This document shows positions 25,016 to 39,201 of a stretch of DNA of 64,000 nt, piece after piece (within the stretch, counting starts at the first letter, position 1; the number at the start of each line of letters is the position of its first letter). The notes under the pieces are model-generated. The model did not search any database. It was not told where the DNA came from and saw nothing but the letters and a program-made list of their open reading frames with translations. The position numbers and the translations under genes are program-made. Source of the stretch: Aphis gossypii (Eukaryota; Arthropoda; Insecta; Hemiptera; Aphididae); the NCBI RefSeq assembly GCF_020184175.1, contig NC_065531.1, positions 52,969,213-53,033,212 of the forward strand, in the 5' to 3' direction.

Positions 25016-28000
25016 GTAAGTAATAATATATCGTCTTTATTATATGCCTACCCGTAATCCATAGCGCGTACGACTCTTGTAATACAGGTATATTAAACGT
25101 TCTATAAGATAATATTATAATATAAGACACTTGTGACCTACCACACCGATCGAGTGACTTTAACGCACGTGAATGCTGTATACAATTTTTTTTATAACAT
25201 ATTTTATTGCAATAATTCGTATATTTTTTTTGATAAACAGTAACTCTATTTTGGCCAAACATATACTGACATTCGATATCAATAATAATTACTCAATCAA
25301 ACTTCAGGTGTAGCCTATAATAAAATATGTATTTAAATAATTTATAACTTAATCCATGCGCTTCTACATCATTATTTTATATAATATAATATATTATATT
25401 GATAAGTACCTATGTGCAAGTGCAATTTGAAAAAATAACATCTCCTATATACGGCAAACTTTACTTGCACATGTTTTCAATATTTTTGTATGGTATAGTT
25501 AGTCGTAAACATACTTCCTTTCCTCTCGTTTTCATAATATCCCACGGCCATTCGTTGTACAATGCGTAAACATAATAATAAGATACTTAAATCATATATA
25601 TATATATATGTGTGTATGACGTGTGTATATAATCACACCATTATAAAGTTCATCGTGACACTGAGCTGTTTTTATATTATAAAAAAAAAAAAACAATACA
25701 TTAACAGGCCTAAAACTGAATTAATATTTTCCCATGGAATAAATATAAGTATTATATCTATATTTTAGTTATCATTGCTGTAATACGACTAATATTATTT
25801 AATTAGACATTAACTCAATTTTTACTGGCTACTATTAAAAATTATGATCTTCAACACAAATAATTAAATTTTCTACTTACATAGTATTCGTTGGTAAAAT
25901 TCACTATTTACGAAGTATAAACAAAGTATACATTTGCGTAAAATATTTTTGAGTTATTCTATAGCAAAATCACTTATCATAAAAATTATAATGCTTAATA
26001 TTTTTGTATAAGTATGACATATCAATTTGTCTAAATATTTTTTCAAAACCATAAATATTATATTAAAAAAATATTTAAATTTACATTTTTTTTTTTTTTT
26101 TTTATCAAATTTAAAGTAAAATAATAATAAAATATAATATCGATACATCAAATTCTCAAAAATATTATAATTTTTTTTAATAGCTGGTGATATGATTTTA
26201 AGATTTTTATAAAAAAATCACAAAAACTATTTTACATGAATGTATTTTGTCTAAATTGAATTGCACGTGGGGTCTGTTAGAGAAAACAAATATGTTGACA
26301 ACTTCAAATAAAATAAAATTGTTATATTATTTATTATTTTCTGATTGAGAATTCACACAATATGCTATACTCATGTCATATATATTAGAAAAAAATAATA
26401 ATATGAATAAAATAAATTAGGTACATACTAAATAATAATATAAAAAAATACCAAAAATATTAACAAATTAAATTACAAAGTTTTAATATATAGGTAACAT
26501 ACTAAATAATTATATTTATGTCAGCACTATATGGTCAAGGGTTGTTTTTATATATAAAGGGTCCAATATTGTAGAAGGAGTTTAAAAGTGATTGAAGTTT
26601 TGATGGAAAAAACAATTATACAATTAATCTTAACGCAGTGTTACAAACTGAAGTACAGCTTTTAGGCTTAGCGCCTTAGAGAGATTTGTCAAGACTAAGT
26701 TTTGAATAATACACTGAAACCTTTAATTATCCAACATTCTGGCGCTAAAATTTTATTCACTATTCGGATTTTAGAGGGTTAAGTTTGTAGAAATATTGTA
26801 GTTTGTTTCCATAATAAGTACACTATTTATAGATGCCCGTTAGGGGAGTAATTACTTTATTATAATATGGAATAGCATGGAGTTATGAAGTGTATTATTA
26901 TAATATTATTTACAATAAATTATATATATTTTTTTTTAAATGTCGAGTGATTTTTATTTTATATTCCAATATCAAGCTGTATTTTATTTCAACGAGTTGT
27001 ACTCGTGATGAATAATTGTATTTTTTTTAAATCATTGTCCTCTTGATTATCAAAAAAAAAAAATAAATAACAGACACAAACAAACGACGTGCGGGTGAAT
27101 CCACAGGTCGGTGCCCAGCTTTGCCGGGCCGCACGTTTATTGTTGTCGTTTCCGCCGATTACCATTCTTCTATCACACGTACTCTATATAAACACATATA
27201 TGCGTAAATTATTATTATTATTATTATTTTATCATTCATTACCTATTTGACTATATCCTATGGGTACAATATATATACATTAAATTATTGGTACAATATA
27301 TGTATGAATTGTAGGGATATGGAAATTATATATAAGTACCTACAAAATATACATAATATGTATATACAGTATATAATATACACTTTCGTCATTCCGATAA
27401 AACTTTTCAGTAGTCAATACAATTAAATAATTATCTAAACATCGTGGCAAACTCATTTTCAGCGTACACACGTCGCACAAACGCTCCACTCTCGTAAATT
27501 CGTATACCTAATCGTTTTTTCGCACATTTTTCTATTATCGGCATCCAATGAAAAACGGAGTCATTGACATTTCGACGGACACGTCACAACCCTTTTTGTC
27601 CTGGACTTATAATATATATATATATATATATTGTGCGTGCGTATATTATAGTTTTGTGTCGTTATCAGAGTCGAACAGCAGCTGCTGACATTGCGCCTCG
27701 CACAGACATCAAGGACAACACAAAACGATAATAATTACGGGTTATACTGCTGATGACGGGTCCCCTAGTCGTAGTTATAGTCGTCGCCGTCAATCGTCTA
27801 TACCGCACCCGCACCCAACGTCTGTACAATATATTATAATGATATTATATGAACACTATGGGCATAGGTATTATATATATATAGCAATACAGTATAAACA
27901 CTATAATTATTAAGCGCTACTGTGAGTTGTTTTACACAACACCCAGACGACCGGGGTCGGCTGTGAAGCAGTTGTCCCCCGAATCTTGATTTAGATATTA

Positions 28001-31000
28001 TCTGTGATTTGAATTCATACTAGTAACAAGTCACTAGTTCAATAAACAAAAGTCAAATGTACTAGTATATGGATGACTCGTTTAACACAAATGAGTGGAG
28101 TGTACAAGAAAAAGTGTTTATCCAATACTTGAAAATATTTCGGTAAAAGACATTTTTTAATTTCTCTAGCATACCTTGGAATATTTAGTGAATTACGAGA
28201 AAAGAATACTTGTACATTGAATTATTAACTATAATTGTAATTTAGATTTTGAAACTTACCTTAATAATTATTTATGATTTGCCAATAAAATATAATTATT
28301 ATTTTTTTCTTTCATATTTCATGTAAGTACTTATATTCTGCTTTTTATAATTATTTTTAGTTTTTAATCATTTATAGTTATTTGTAGCTTTTTATAGAAA
28401 ATAACAAACGTGTAGGTATATCTTTTTGTTAAAAAAATAAATAAAATAATCTCTATACCAGTGTTAAAGTATATTTTGATAAATAACAACTTATTTTTAT
28501 ACATTTTTTTCATTTTTAATAGAATATTTGTAGGTTTTTTTTAGAAAATTAAAATCATTTTTTCGAACCATTAAAATTTAGATTCAAATAATATATTAAT
28601 ATATAATATACATATACATATATTTTTTTAATTACCGACTACTCTTAATAATGTTTTATGTTATCAATATTATTTAGGTATATAAATAGTAGGTAGTATA
28701 CTTATTTAATTATTTTTGTTAAATATTATTAAATTATTGTACCTTTGTATTTTATTTTAATGTCAAGTTTAAATAACAAAATAATTTTGCACAAATGATT
28801 TTAAAACATAAAATAGTAGAAATCAATTGAAATATTTTAATAACTATGCATATTGTTGCATACATTTTTCAAAATAACACATTTGAATATTTTATTATTA
28901 TTACAAAAAATATTAAAGATGAGAATGCTTTTAATAACAAAATATTATTAATACTGTGAATATTTTTATTTGATATGTGTATTATATTATATTACCTATA
29001 TTAAATTACTTTATACAAAGAAAAATAATAAATATACCATTTGTTTCTTACCCACTCGTCATAGATTTAGGTACGCTACAAAGTTAGTTCTATAATTATT
29101 TTTTAATATGTTCATTTGTAAAAGATTTATAAACTTAGCCAAAAATGATTCAATTAGATATTTATTGAGTTAATCATAAAAGTATACAAATAGTCGTTTT
29201 GATAAATGGGTGATGTGTACTATGAAGGGGAAGAAAAAATATCTCCTGAAAAACCATAAAAGAACCAATCGGTTGATTGGAAAAAAAGGTGTATAATAAA
29301 AGTGTGTATAAAATAAATATATAAACCTAACCTATACATAAGAAGGAAATGAACGAGAAAAAACCTCAAGAGAAAGTGGCAGATTAAATTTTCCTACAGT
29401 GGAAACCCGTCCCAGATGGAAAATCCAATTAATTGCGTAACCATCGGTTCTTTTTCCGGTCATTCGTAACTGCAGAGATAAATTTTTATATATATATATT
29501 TATCGATTTACATTATTACTCGACGTTGCTCGTACCGTTTTATTTATATCACGGAAATCGTCACGTGAAATAATATAATTTTTAACGAAATCATGCAAAC
29601 ATATTAATATAGATTATTACGTTTTCATTGCCGTAATAATACCGACGGGTTGGTTAGGGTCAGATCATAATAATATGATATAATATAATGATAATAATTA
29701 TATATTTTTATCTCAATTATTTTATTGGAATAATGAGTTTGTGCTGATTCGATTTAAACTTCCCCAGGTCGGTTTTATTAGACGACTTTTTTATTTATTT
29801 ATGTATATTTATTACGTGTTATGACATATTCGGGTACTAAAATAATTTCTAACGTCCAAAAATTCTTTATTACTGGCCGGCGGCCGCTTCTAAAGTATAA
29901 ATAGATAGCTATAGGTATTATATTATTGTAGCAAGAGGCAATGCAGTCTGCAGTGCACACGGGGGTATGGGGTTATTTCTTCCGTCACTACTCACTACCA
30001 AGCCCCACGGAAACCCTTGCCCACCCCTAACAGCACGCAGACACGTTGCCGTCACAATAGACGTTAATTGTCTGTGACGTTTCCACTCCTGCCGCGTCGG
30101 ATGTCACAGGGTTCTGCAGTGTATGATGGTGAAGTGCATATATATGCAGGTATATTACTCGCATATTATTACAATAATAATATATAATGTATATTATCAC
30201 CAAAATGAGGGTAGAACTAAATGTGTAAAGTATAATATACATATATATATATATATATTATATATTATATCTATTTATGTTTAAATGAGTTGTATTATAG
30301 AAGCGAATGTGTTGTTTATGCGTTTTGTTTGAATAAAACAATATATTATATTTTATTATATAATGTATGTAGTTGACATGAATTACAAATGAATAACATA
30401 GAGCAGTGTTAAAAATACATATTATATAAAATAATACACATATTGTCTAACTAAGTAGTTGGAACTTTCTGTAGTAGGTTCGATATCTTAGTCACTACGT
30501 ATAGAATGTCACTGTATAATAAAATATAAATAATATAACTGGAATTACAATATTTACGATGGTTTTTTGTTTTGATAATTTATTCAGTTATTTAGCCCTG
30601 GTAAATATGTACATAATGTAATAGGGAAACAATGAGAATATTTAGATAAGTCTCAAGTTATAAAAATATGATGTGTTTTCAGACTTATTTGTATAGTCTA
30701 AAATGTAAAATTATAGTTATCGACAATAAACTCGCATTCACTTACAATGCCGCAAGGACTTCTAAATAAAAAAAAACACAAATAATCTTTAATAAATAAT
30801 TTTCTTATTTATCTATTTGGTAAAATAATTGAATTGGCCTTCTCGAATTATTGACTGTTTCTATATTTTATTATCAACTGAAACGGAAACTGTACAAAAC
30901 AGTAAATACGTGTACCAGATAATGTATCTCACTTAAATTTTATGATGATATTATGGTAAAAATCTAATTGATGCAAAAAAACTGGTTATAATATACCTAC

Positions 31001-34000
31001 ATATAAGTATGTAGAAATATATTTGATGCTATTCTAGACTAAATCCTCTTAAAAATATAATGTTATAAATTTAAAAAAATATCAACTACCTATATGGCTA
31101 TTTATACAAATTACATAAAGCAATATAATATAGTCGATTAATTAATCATTAAAAACATTTCTTTTGTTTTTTTTTTTATTAATAATACAAAAACATTGTT
31201 CACTGTACCTACGCCTGCAGTAGGTACTTGCTTCAATATTATATAGTGTATACACAACGATTATCGAAATATGTGTGGTAATTTAAAACAAATTACTATT
31301 GTCTATTATTATCGATAGGAGAGTTTATACGTAATTTATTAAGAAAGTTGCTATATTAGAAATAAATATTTTTTATACGACAAAATAATACAATAATAGC
31401 ATTTATTATTATTTATTTAAATTCAGAAATAAACAGCTTCCGACTATAATTATTAGCTATAATAGACTTTAAAGTAAAGTGAAAAAATGAAGGATAACCG
31501 TTTTTTCTTCTAATACGAAAATAACTAATTTTTATGCCTAACGTCCTTAAGAAATAGTACGAATACAATTTCCAAAACTATAGAAAATCACAAGGTTCAA
31601 TTTTACAGTAATTGATCAGAATTATCTTTAGTATTGCAAATTATTATTATATATTTATTTTTCAAAAATAGCTAGATCACTGTTGTTTACATAAGTGCCA
31701 TAATTTTTTTCCAATCCTAAATAAATGTTCAAAAATATTGTTATAATTATATAACTTTTTTGTATAATAATCTAGAATAGATTATGTATAGTTTCTAATA
31801 CTATCTTATTGCATTAAAATATGTAGTTTTTATTAATTTAAGTTCATCGTTAAAACATACATGAAAGCCAACGTAGTAGTATTAAATTGATTTCATGTCA
31901 TTACGTTAACAAGTCCAATTATTACGATATTACAATTTTTTTTTTTTACAAATTGTCGTTACCTATAATAACGCACAATTTTAACTAAAACTAACAATAG
32001 GAATTTTATGTTACATAACTAAAATAATACTTATAATAGCTAGTATACTATTATAAATGATTTAAAATAGACCAATTTGTTTGCAATCACATAAATTATT
32101 TTTAAATATTGTTCATGGTTACAGCGTTGAAAATCAAGTAAATGATTCAATGGTATATATTTTATATAATCTAGAAACGACATTTTACACGAAACAATGT
32201 AAAATAATTTAACTTTTATAAAATATATTATTTTACTCGATATAAATAAATGAATGAACGTTTTTATTACTTTTGTTCTAAATATTCTGTTTATTATGCG
32301 CCTATTGAAACTGTTCCATACATATTTCGCGTTTTTCTTATAATAATATGGTGGTAAGTATATCAAGCTGCGAAAAAATATGCTGCTTACCTACACTAAT
32401 AAATATATTGCGTAGAATGCGTACTATACTCCAAAGTGTTTATGCATAAATAAATGTTTACCAATATATGTGTATGTATTTCATTAAGATATTACTATAC
32501 TTACTCATGTATAGGTATATACGAATAAATGATTATAACCTCCTACGTATGTCGATAAGTTATATTATTATAATTATTATTATTACGGTCACGGAACTGT
32601 GAACACGCGCTAAGTCAATAGATTATATAGTATACACAATACTCTTAAAGTATAGTAATGACAATATTATATTAAAAAGTCTGATTGCATTTATTTATTT
32701 TTTAAGTATAATATTATATTATATTATGTATTATTGAAAATAGGTTTTGCCGTGTTATTATGGTTATACTTTTACACCAGTGCAAATATAATATAATATT
32801 ATAAACGATTATGTTATGTCAAATTTAAACAAATTAAATATTATAATAATATAATATATGCCTATAGGTGTTTGCATAATATGGGAATAGAATCGTCATC
32901 GGCGACCTACGTATATAAACAGACGGCCTTTCGCTGAGACGTTTACTTCGACAACGATTTATTATTAGGTAGGAGGAACGCGACTTGTAGCACTGCGCGT
33001 GCACGCGTTACATTGTTTTTTTACGCACACATATATGCGGTACCATGCCGTTGTCGGTTCATCCGAGTTTACTCCGCGAAAGCAATGATTTATTTCACTT
33101 TGTCGTCGTTCTCTTAATTTTTTTCCCCTCTTCGCACAGAAAAACGCAAATATTATTCCGATTTCATGATTGATAAAGCGGTTAAAAAAAATGAGGTTAA
33201 ATTTCTATTCTTCTGTCTATGTGAATGTATAATGTCAACGCGGTTTTACAACACGCGAGTGGTCATGACAATATTATTATTACTATATCGTAATATTATA
33301 GTTGCAGTGTGTGATTATATACCTATATTATATACGCGGTACGTGAAAAAAAAAATGAAAAAAAATAGTCTTTGAAAGTCAACTGTTGAGCCGCGTAACG
33401 TATATTATAATATGCAATATAGGTACTTATGTGCGGCACATCGTATATTATTATATTATTACGTACTCGTATTATATATCTGTATATAACAGCCGTATAT
33501 ACTATTGCTTTGTATGGGTCCAACTATCGTGGCAAATAGGCCGTCGGAGTGACAGAAGTTATAGGGTTCAGAACCTTCCAATAACCTATGTGCCATAGTA
33601 AAGTTGTCTATGGGCTATGGCGATGATAACAATAATTATATTTATAATATAACAATAAATATCACGTCTCAGCACTTGTCGAACACTTTATGGGTTTTCG
33701 TGCAAATAACATCTCAAACTCCTTTGACTCATATAATCAAAACTATAAAGCACTAATAATAACAACAAAGATAGAAATAACCTACGTAGAGGTATAACTG
33801 TATAGCATAATATAAAGTTTGAGTTGGATATACGACGTGCACGCATTAAGGCGGTTCTGTCAGATACATCTCGTGGACAAATCAAACACAAACTATATAA
33901 TATACGCTCAGAGCGTTGTTATTATTACTATATTGTCTCGCGCGAGCGCGTGTCTCCACGACCGCGATCGGCATTCTTATATTGCCGACCGTCTCGCCTC

Positions 34001-35248
34001 CTCCTCTTATTTGGCGGTATTAAATTATAATAATATTGTTATTTATATATAGATCGCACAGGCTCGTCTCGCACGCCGGACACACGCTCACCGCCGACCC
34101 CGTACACTTGTCTTCGTCCGAGTATTATAATATATACATCGCGCGGTAGATAAAACCCGATTTATATGAGGCACGTGAGAAAAATGCCAACGCGAAATGA
34201 TACCCCGCAAGAAGATATTATAATTTCAGATTGTATATTTTACTGTAGAAATGTTATACGTTCATTCCCTACCAATGCCTTGGCGAACTTGACGATAAAA
34301 AGTTGAACTTTGCTTTTTAGATCGTCCTGGTTTGTAGCTTTTTGAACATCGGCGGCCGTGTACAATGTACATGTCCATAGGTATATTATTATATGCATAT
34401 ACCTATACTAGCGGTACTTAAAATTATCGCATATTCGATTGCAACAGTCTTGATATTGTTTAATAAAATATTATGCGTCTCGCTATATAATACTCTTAAA
34501 AAATAGAGACTTCTTAACACAAAATAATTTATAATATAAATAAACATTATATACGGTACATTCAATTATCTATGAATATACTTATACTTATTATACGTAT
34601 GGTTCGATAGCGAATACTTTCTTCTGCTAAGGAACCTACGTATATAATGTATAAATTCGAAGAGACGCTTGAATAGGCTTTTCGTATTGAGATAATTTTA
34701 TTGAGAGATACCCACGAACTGATTGTCACTGGAGTCTGCGTTCGTGCAGTGACACACGTGAGCATAACGGGCCCGATGTGCGTAGCTTCACGGGAATTTT
34801 TCCTTCTCTTATTTTATTATTTTATTTTATTTTTTACCTCATTTCTTCATTTTTTTCCCTTGTTTTTTTCTGTTCTCATTCCTTCATGTTGGTTTCGTGT
34901 TATCAAACACACACAACGCGAGATGACCCGGTGCATTGGAAGAATATCAAGCCACGATTCTGACCGGACCCGCGTGATCGAGATTTATACGCACACGCGC
35001 ACGCCGCAGAGATGACACCCCACAGTGGTTGACCGCTAGCGTCATCACGAGCTTCAATTTTCACACTTTTTCGTTTCTTTCGCAGTGTACTTATCCGCAC
35101 GACTCGGGACATTTACATAAACGCGGTCGTTACAATAATATAATATATATCCTATCCTGATAAAAAAAATCTATATTATACGGTATAAATGTGTACCTAT
35201 CTTGCTATATTATATAAAATATAATGCATATAAACAACGTATATATAT

Positions 35249-35279
<31 letters not shown>

Positions 35280-36152
35280 GAGCGTGTGTGTCGACATTCA
35301 AAATAATAATAATAATAAAATATTTAATAAAACGATAATTTTCTAAATACGATAATGGAGGTGAGAAAATATCAATAATTTATGTTACAAAAATAATCTT
35401 AGTATAAAATTGAAGAGTTAAAATATAAGATGCGTGCGTATGTGACATGTGTGTATATTATCACGATACGAGTCAAAGAACAAATAAGAACGCAGTAGAT
35501 TGTCAACGAGCTCGGCAGGCCACCGGGACAGCAAAAACTATTAACCATTTGTAATGATAGTAATGACACGATGACAAAGCGAAAATCTCCAACTTAAACA
35601 CCTATAGAGGGTTCAGAATAACCTCTAAGGTCAAAGACAGCCGTCAACCATCAGTTTAAACTATTTGCACCTGTTTTGAGTTAGAGTTTTAGAAATGTTA
35701 GAATATTTGCATATTTTAATTACGTATTATGTTACTTATATACGTTTATAAATACATAGGTATATAAAGTCGTAAACTAAACTTGAATTAGATAAACAAA
35801 AAAAATTAAGAAATCACAACAGATAAAAATAAAATAAAATTAGTTTCTATCTTTTTAAATATTGTTAAACGTATTTTTGGAACTAATGTTTAATTTTGAA
35901 ATAGAATGAATTAATAAAAGATACTGAATACATTCATAATGGGGCTCGTGAATAATAAAAACATAAAAAAAATATATTACAAATGTAAATATAAAAATTA
36001 AAGATAACAATTAATAGTATTATTGGTGTTTATATTCAAAATAGCTTATAAATTATAAATATTGTATAAAAAATGTATGCATGTGACGAACTATTTTTAA
36101 TAGTTGTACTTTCCTTGGTAGAATTTAATCAAAGTTTAATTATGTTTTTCAG
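25016..36152 (+). other. Putative intron 1 (about 11.1 kb)
   Basis: Bounded by GTAAGT at 25,016 and a TTTTTCAG acceptor at 36,145-36,152. It is mostly AT-rich and has no supported coding sequence. More GC/CpG-rich patches stand out at about 27,080-27,190, 27,460-27,830, 29,860-30,130, 32,890-33,160, 33,880-34,150 and 34,700-35,110. These are candidates for intronic enhancers or alternative first exons. (AT)n tracts occur at 27,610-27,631, 30,240-30,258 and 35,240-35,279. That this is one intron of one gene is inference. Confidence 0.4.
35240..35279. repeat. (AT)n-rich tract
   Basis: Nearly pure AT alternation with a few breaks, followed by GAGCGTGTGTGTCG. Confidence 0.8.
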
Positions 36153-36308
36153 ACGAGGTGAATGACATCGTGGAAGGGGTTATGATTGGAATGGAACTAG
36201 GTTTGGGGCACCATGGGGGCTCCTTGCACCCTCACAATATGCCACAACATCAGATGCACTCGCAAGGTCTAATGCATCAGACACAACAGCAGATGCACCA
36301 CGACGATG
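36153..36308 (+). CDS. Exon 2: His/Met/Gln-rich N-terminus of an unidentified regulator
   Basis: A 156-nt exon between TATGTTTTTCAG and GATG|GTAAGT, both excellent splice sites. Only one frame is open throughout: it enters with two bases completing a codon (xAC) and leaves with one (G). It is far more GC-rich than both flanks. In-frame ATGs at 36,182 (MIGMELGLGHHGG) and 36,191 (GGAATGG, better context) are likely starts if the untranslated exon at 25,015 joins here. From 36,182 it encodes 42 residues, with 9 His, 7 Gln and 6 Met spaced as MPQHQMHSQGLMHQTQQQMH. Such low-complexity tracts are typical of insect developmental transcription factors and RNA-binding regulators. The defining domain is not in this exon, so I give no name. 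If there is another coding exon upstream, the nine codons before 36,182 would also be coding. Confidence 0.7.
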
Positions 36309-36897
36309 GTAAGTAGAAATTATAATATAATATTTTTATTAAAATTATTACTGATCTAATAATTATATTATTATCAACAATAATCATAGATTATTATTTC
36401 ATATAAAAATAGTCTATAATATAACACTAATAATTATTCCTTTCTTCAATCAGCAATATTGTAGATCCTGGCAATTTAATGTACTACAGATTTAACTTTC
36501 TTTAAGAAAAAAGTTAATACTGTAGGGATATAAATCAGTGGTGAATCTAGGATTTTTTTTAGAAAGGAGAATTCTTCATATTAATTTTGTAAACATAATA
36601 TTTAGGATTTTATGTTAGGCCTTACAAATATAAAATAACTGCCTACAAGGGAAAGCTCGAGCGCCTCGAAACTCTCATTGAATTCATCGATTCATCACTG
36701 ATATAAAGTTATATACCAGCATTTATTCAAGTAATTGGAAAATAATTATACGTATAAATACAAAATATTTTATTATTTTTAAAAGTACTCAATTGATATT
36801 ATTTTTGTAATCGAATTCAGGATAAAGTTGCGATGTACACAAATCTGTGAATAAATCGATTCGGAAACATTAATTTTTTGTGTTTTATTTTCAATAG
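36309..36897 (+). other. Intron 2 (589 nt)
   Basis: Starts GTAAGTAG and ends TTTTATTTTCAATAG. It is AT-rich, phase 1, with stops in all frames and no other feature. Confidence 0.65.
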
Positions 36898-36948
36898 GAT
36901 CGGGAAATATCAGCAGCAGTAGCAGCGTCAACGGTTTTTCACAAGAAG
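36898..36948 (+). CDS. Exon 3: 51-nt Ser-rich micro-exon of the same gene
   Basis: A 51-nt exon between TTTTCAATAG and AGAAG|GTAAGT. It enters in phase 1 (G|GA completes Gly) and leaves in phase 1, matching exon 2 exactly. The joined reading is DDGSGNISSSSSVNGFSQE, then a split codon starting with G. Its length is a multiple of three, so it could be skipped without a frameshift. A Ser-rich stretch followed by NGFS is reminiscent of linkers ahead of DNA-binding domains (for example the SSSLNGYS-like stretch of ecdysone receptors). This is not enough to name the gene. The next constitutive exon was not identified. Confidence 0.65.
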
Positions 36949-38891
36949 GTAAGTGCACAAAAAATAAAACAAATCGTAGATAAAGCAGTCGAGTACTTGC
37001 ATATAATTTAATACCATTATGGGTTTGGTGTATCTTGTGCTGAAATTATATTATATTATATTACACAAAACCCAGAAAGGAATTGATTTAAACCTGCAAA
37101 CATTGGCTAATCAAAAAAAAAAATATATATATAGATTTTTTATTCTTACGCTTACCTACTATACATAGGTATTAAGTACTTTCATAACTTACTACTTGCA
37201 ATAGAGTTATTCATATTGTAGCTTAACAACCTTTCCAGAAATATAACTATATTTTGTCGTGTAGTCATATACAACATAACTTTAACAGTCCCACGAGGCG
37301 CGTTATGTTTCTCGGCGTTTTAAGTTATAGATAATATAGTATTGTACCTGTGCATAATAATAATATAATCCAATCGAAATCTCCGGGACGGGGCGGTGAT
37401 CGATCCAGTCGATCACGACTAATGTAATATAGCCGGGTGAAGGAGGCACGCGCGAAACATATATTATAATAATATAATATATATAACGCACTGCAGTCAA
37501 TAGACCTGCATTCACGTATAAAATAATATAAAAGGCGGCCGATAAATTGTTGTCGCCGCCGCCTATGTCCGTATGTATACACATATTTATTTTTTAAACA
37601 ATATATTATATGATTTTACGTACGCCGTGTTGGAAATGTTGGAATATTGTAGTATAATATAATGGAAATACCGTGTACGCTCGGGAGTATGTGTGAGTGT
37701 GTGTGTGATGGACTAGACACGACTCGATTAATTCGCATGTAACATATGGGTTGGAGTTGGACAACAGGTGTCGTCTTTACTTATGAGAATCGCCCGTGAC
37801 CGTTATCGTCGTTATCGTCGATGATATTATGAAGGTAGTACAAAATTGTTATTATAAAAAATATCTAACAAACCAAATAATAGTACACAATCGGATTAAA
37901 TGGTAAATAATATTATATTAGTATAGAAAGCAGGCTTCGAGAGAAATTATTATATAAATAGTACTCGTTATATCATAATTCATAATATATTATTATTATC
38001 ATAGGTTGAACAATATATTATATATTATCGTTTTAACTTTCATTGATAAAAATAGTAATTAAAAAAACACTATTTTTTTTCCAATTCGTTGAACTCAGTA
38101 TATTGTAATGGCATTAAAAATGTTAAGATATAAAAGCTTGAACGAAGCGGTGACTGTAATTTCTAGAATTCGAATTTCGAGCTATTATAGGTATAGCGTC
38201 AACACGTTTTAACTCGGCTCGTAAAGTGAAATGTGTAGTGCAGCACTATAGCGTTAACAAAGTCTACCGTTGTCGTCGTCACCGTCGTATAAGTGACATT
38301 GTGAAACTAGACTGAAATATTATAATAGTAAACATGCCCAAAGGATTATAATCGTTATCTATTCCGACAATAAGTGATATTTACGTTCTTAATTACATTT
38401 GGCTTTTTACGATTTACGTACCAACTTTAGTAAATAATATCACTAATCGTATAAAATAACGTATCTACCTACAATTATCATACCTGATATATTTGTTTAC
38501 AAGCTGACTGCAGTTTGTTAGGTTGCTATTTGTACGGTTTATGCGCGGTTGCAGTGTCGGTTTTGTATATTATCATTAATAATAATAATATGTGCGAACC
38601 TCTATAATAATATTCTTCTTTATTCCTATAGTTACAATCGGTATGATATACACACTAGCGGTATATTGTATTAATATAATATACCATGTATCTGTATATA
38701 GGTACACGCGCCGAGGAATTTGCTCACAATGCCCTAGGTCAGGACTGCCGGTGGCTTATTGGTTATGATACACGAGACAGATACATTAATTGAACATATA
38801 CAAACATAGGTACACACATTATAATATTATTATACATGTATATACATACATAGCGTTATTATTATGTGCGTACACGTATAATATAGTGCAG

Positions 38892-38995
38892 CGCTGCCGA
38901 TGCTGTTGCTGAACAGTAGTAGTTCCAGTTACGAAATTAGCATAGGAAGGCTAAAGTTTAGCGAAGGGTGCGGGTGTGTGCGGAGGACCGCGCAG
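38892..38995 (+). CDS. Candidate exon, phase-compatible with exon 3
   Basis: Preceded by TAGTGCAG and followed by GCGCAG|GTGAAT. The entry phase (two bases) fits exon 3's one-base exit, and the 34 codons are open (LPMLLLNSSSSSYEISIGRL...). It exits in phase 0. It lies in a CpG-rich patch. Against it: there is no pyrimidine tract before the acceptor, and there is no domain. Confidence 0.15.
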
Positions 38996-39201
38996 GTGAA
39001 TTATTCATGAGATCGTGCTCGGCGATTCGCCGGCGCTCATTGAGGGCCGTCTGGATTGATTAAACAACGAAAAGATAGAGAGAGAAGGACGTGTGGTGTG
39101 AGACGGAGAGAGAAAGAGAGATGTAAAGATATAGTATAGGAAAAAAAAATTCTACGTTTAAATATTCATCATCACGACCGGACACACACTAGAGTATTAG
39201 C

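Noticed and set aside
33045..33173. 42-residue plus-strand ORF with a hydrophobic centre (VVVLLIFF)
   Set aside because: The hydrophobic run comes from a TTCTCTTAATTTTTTTC tract. There is no other support.
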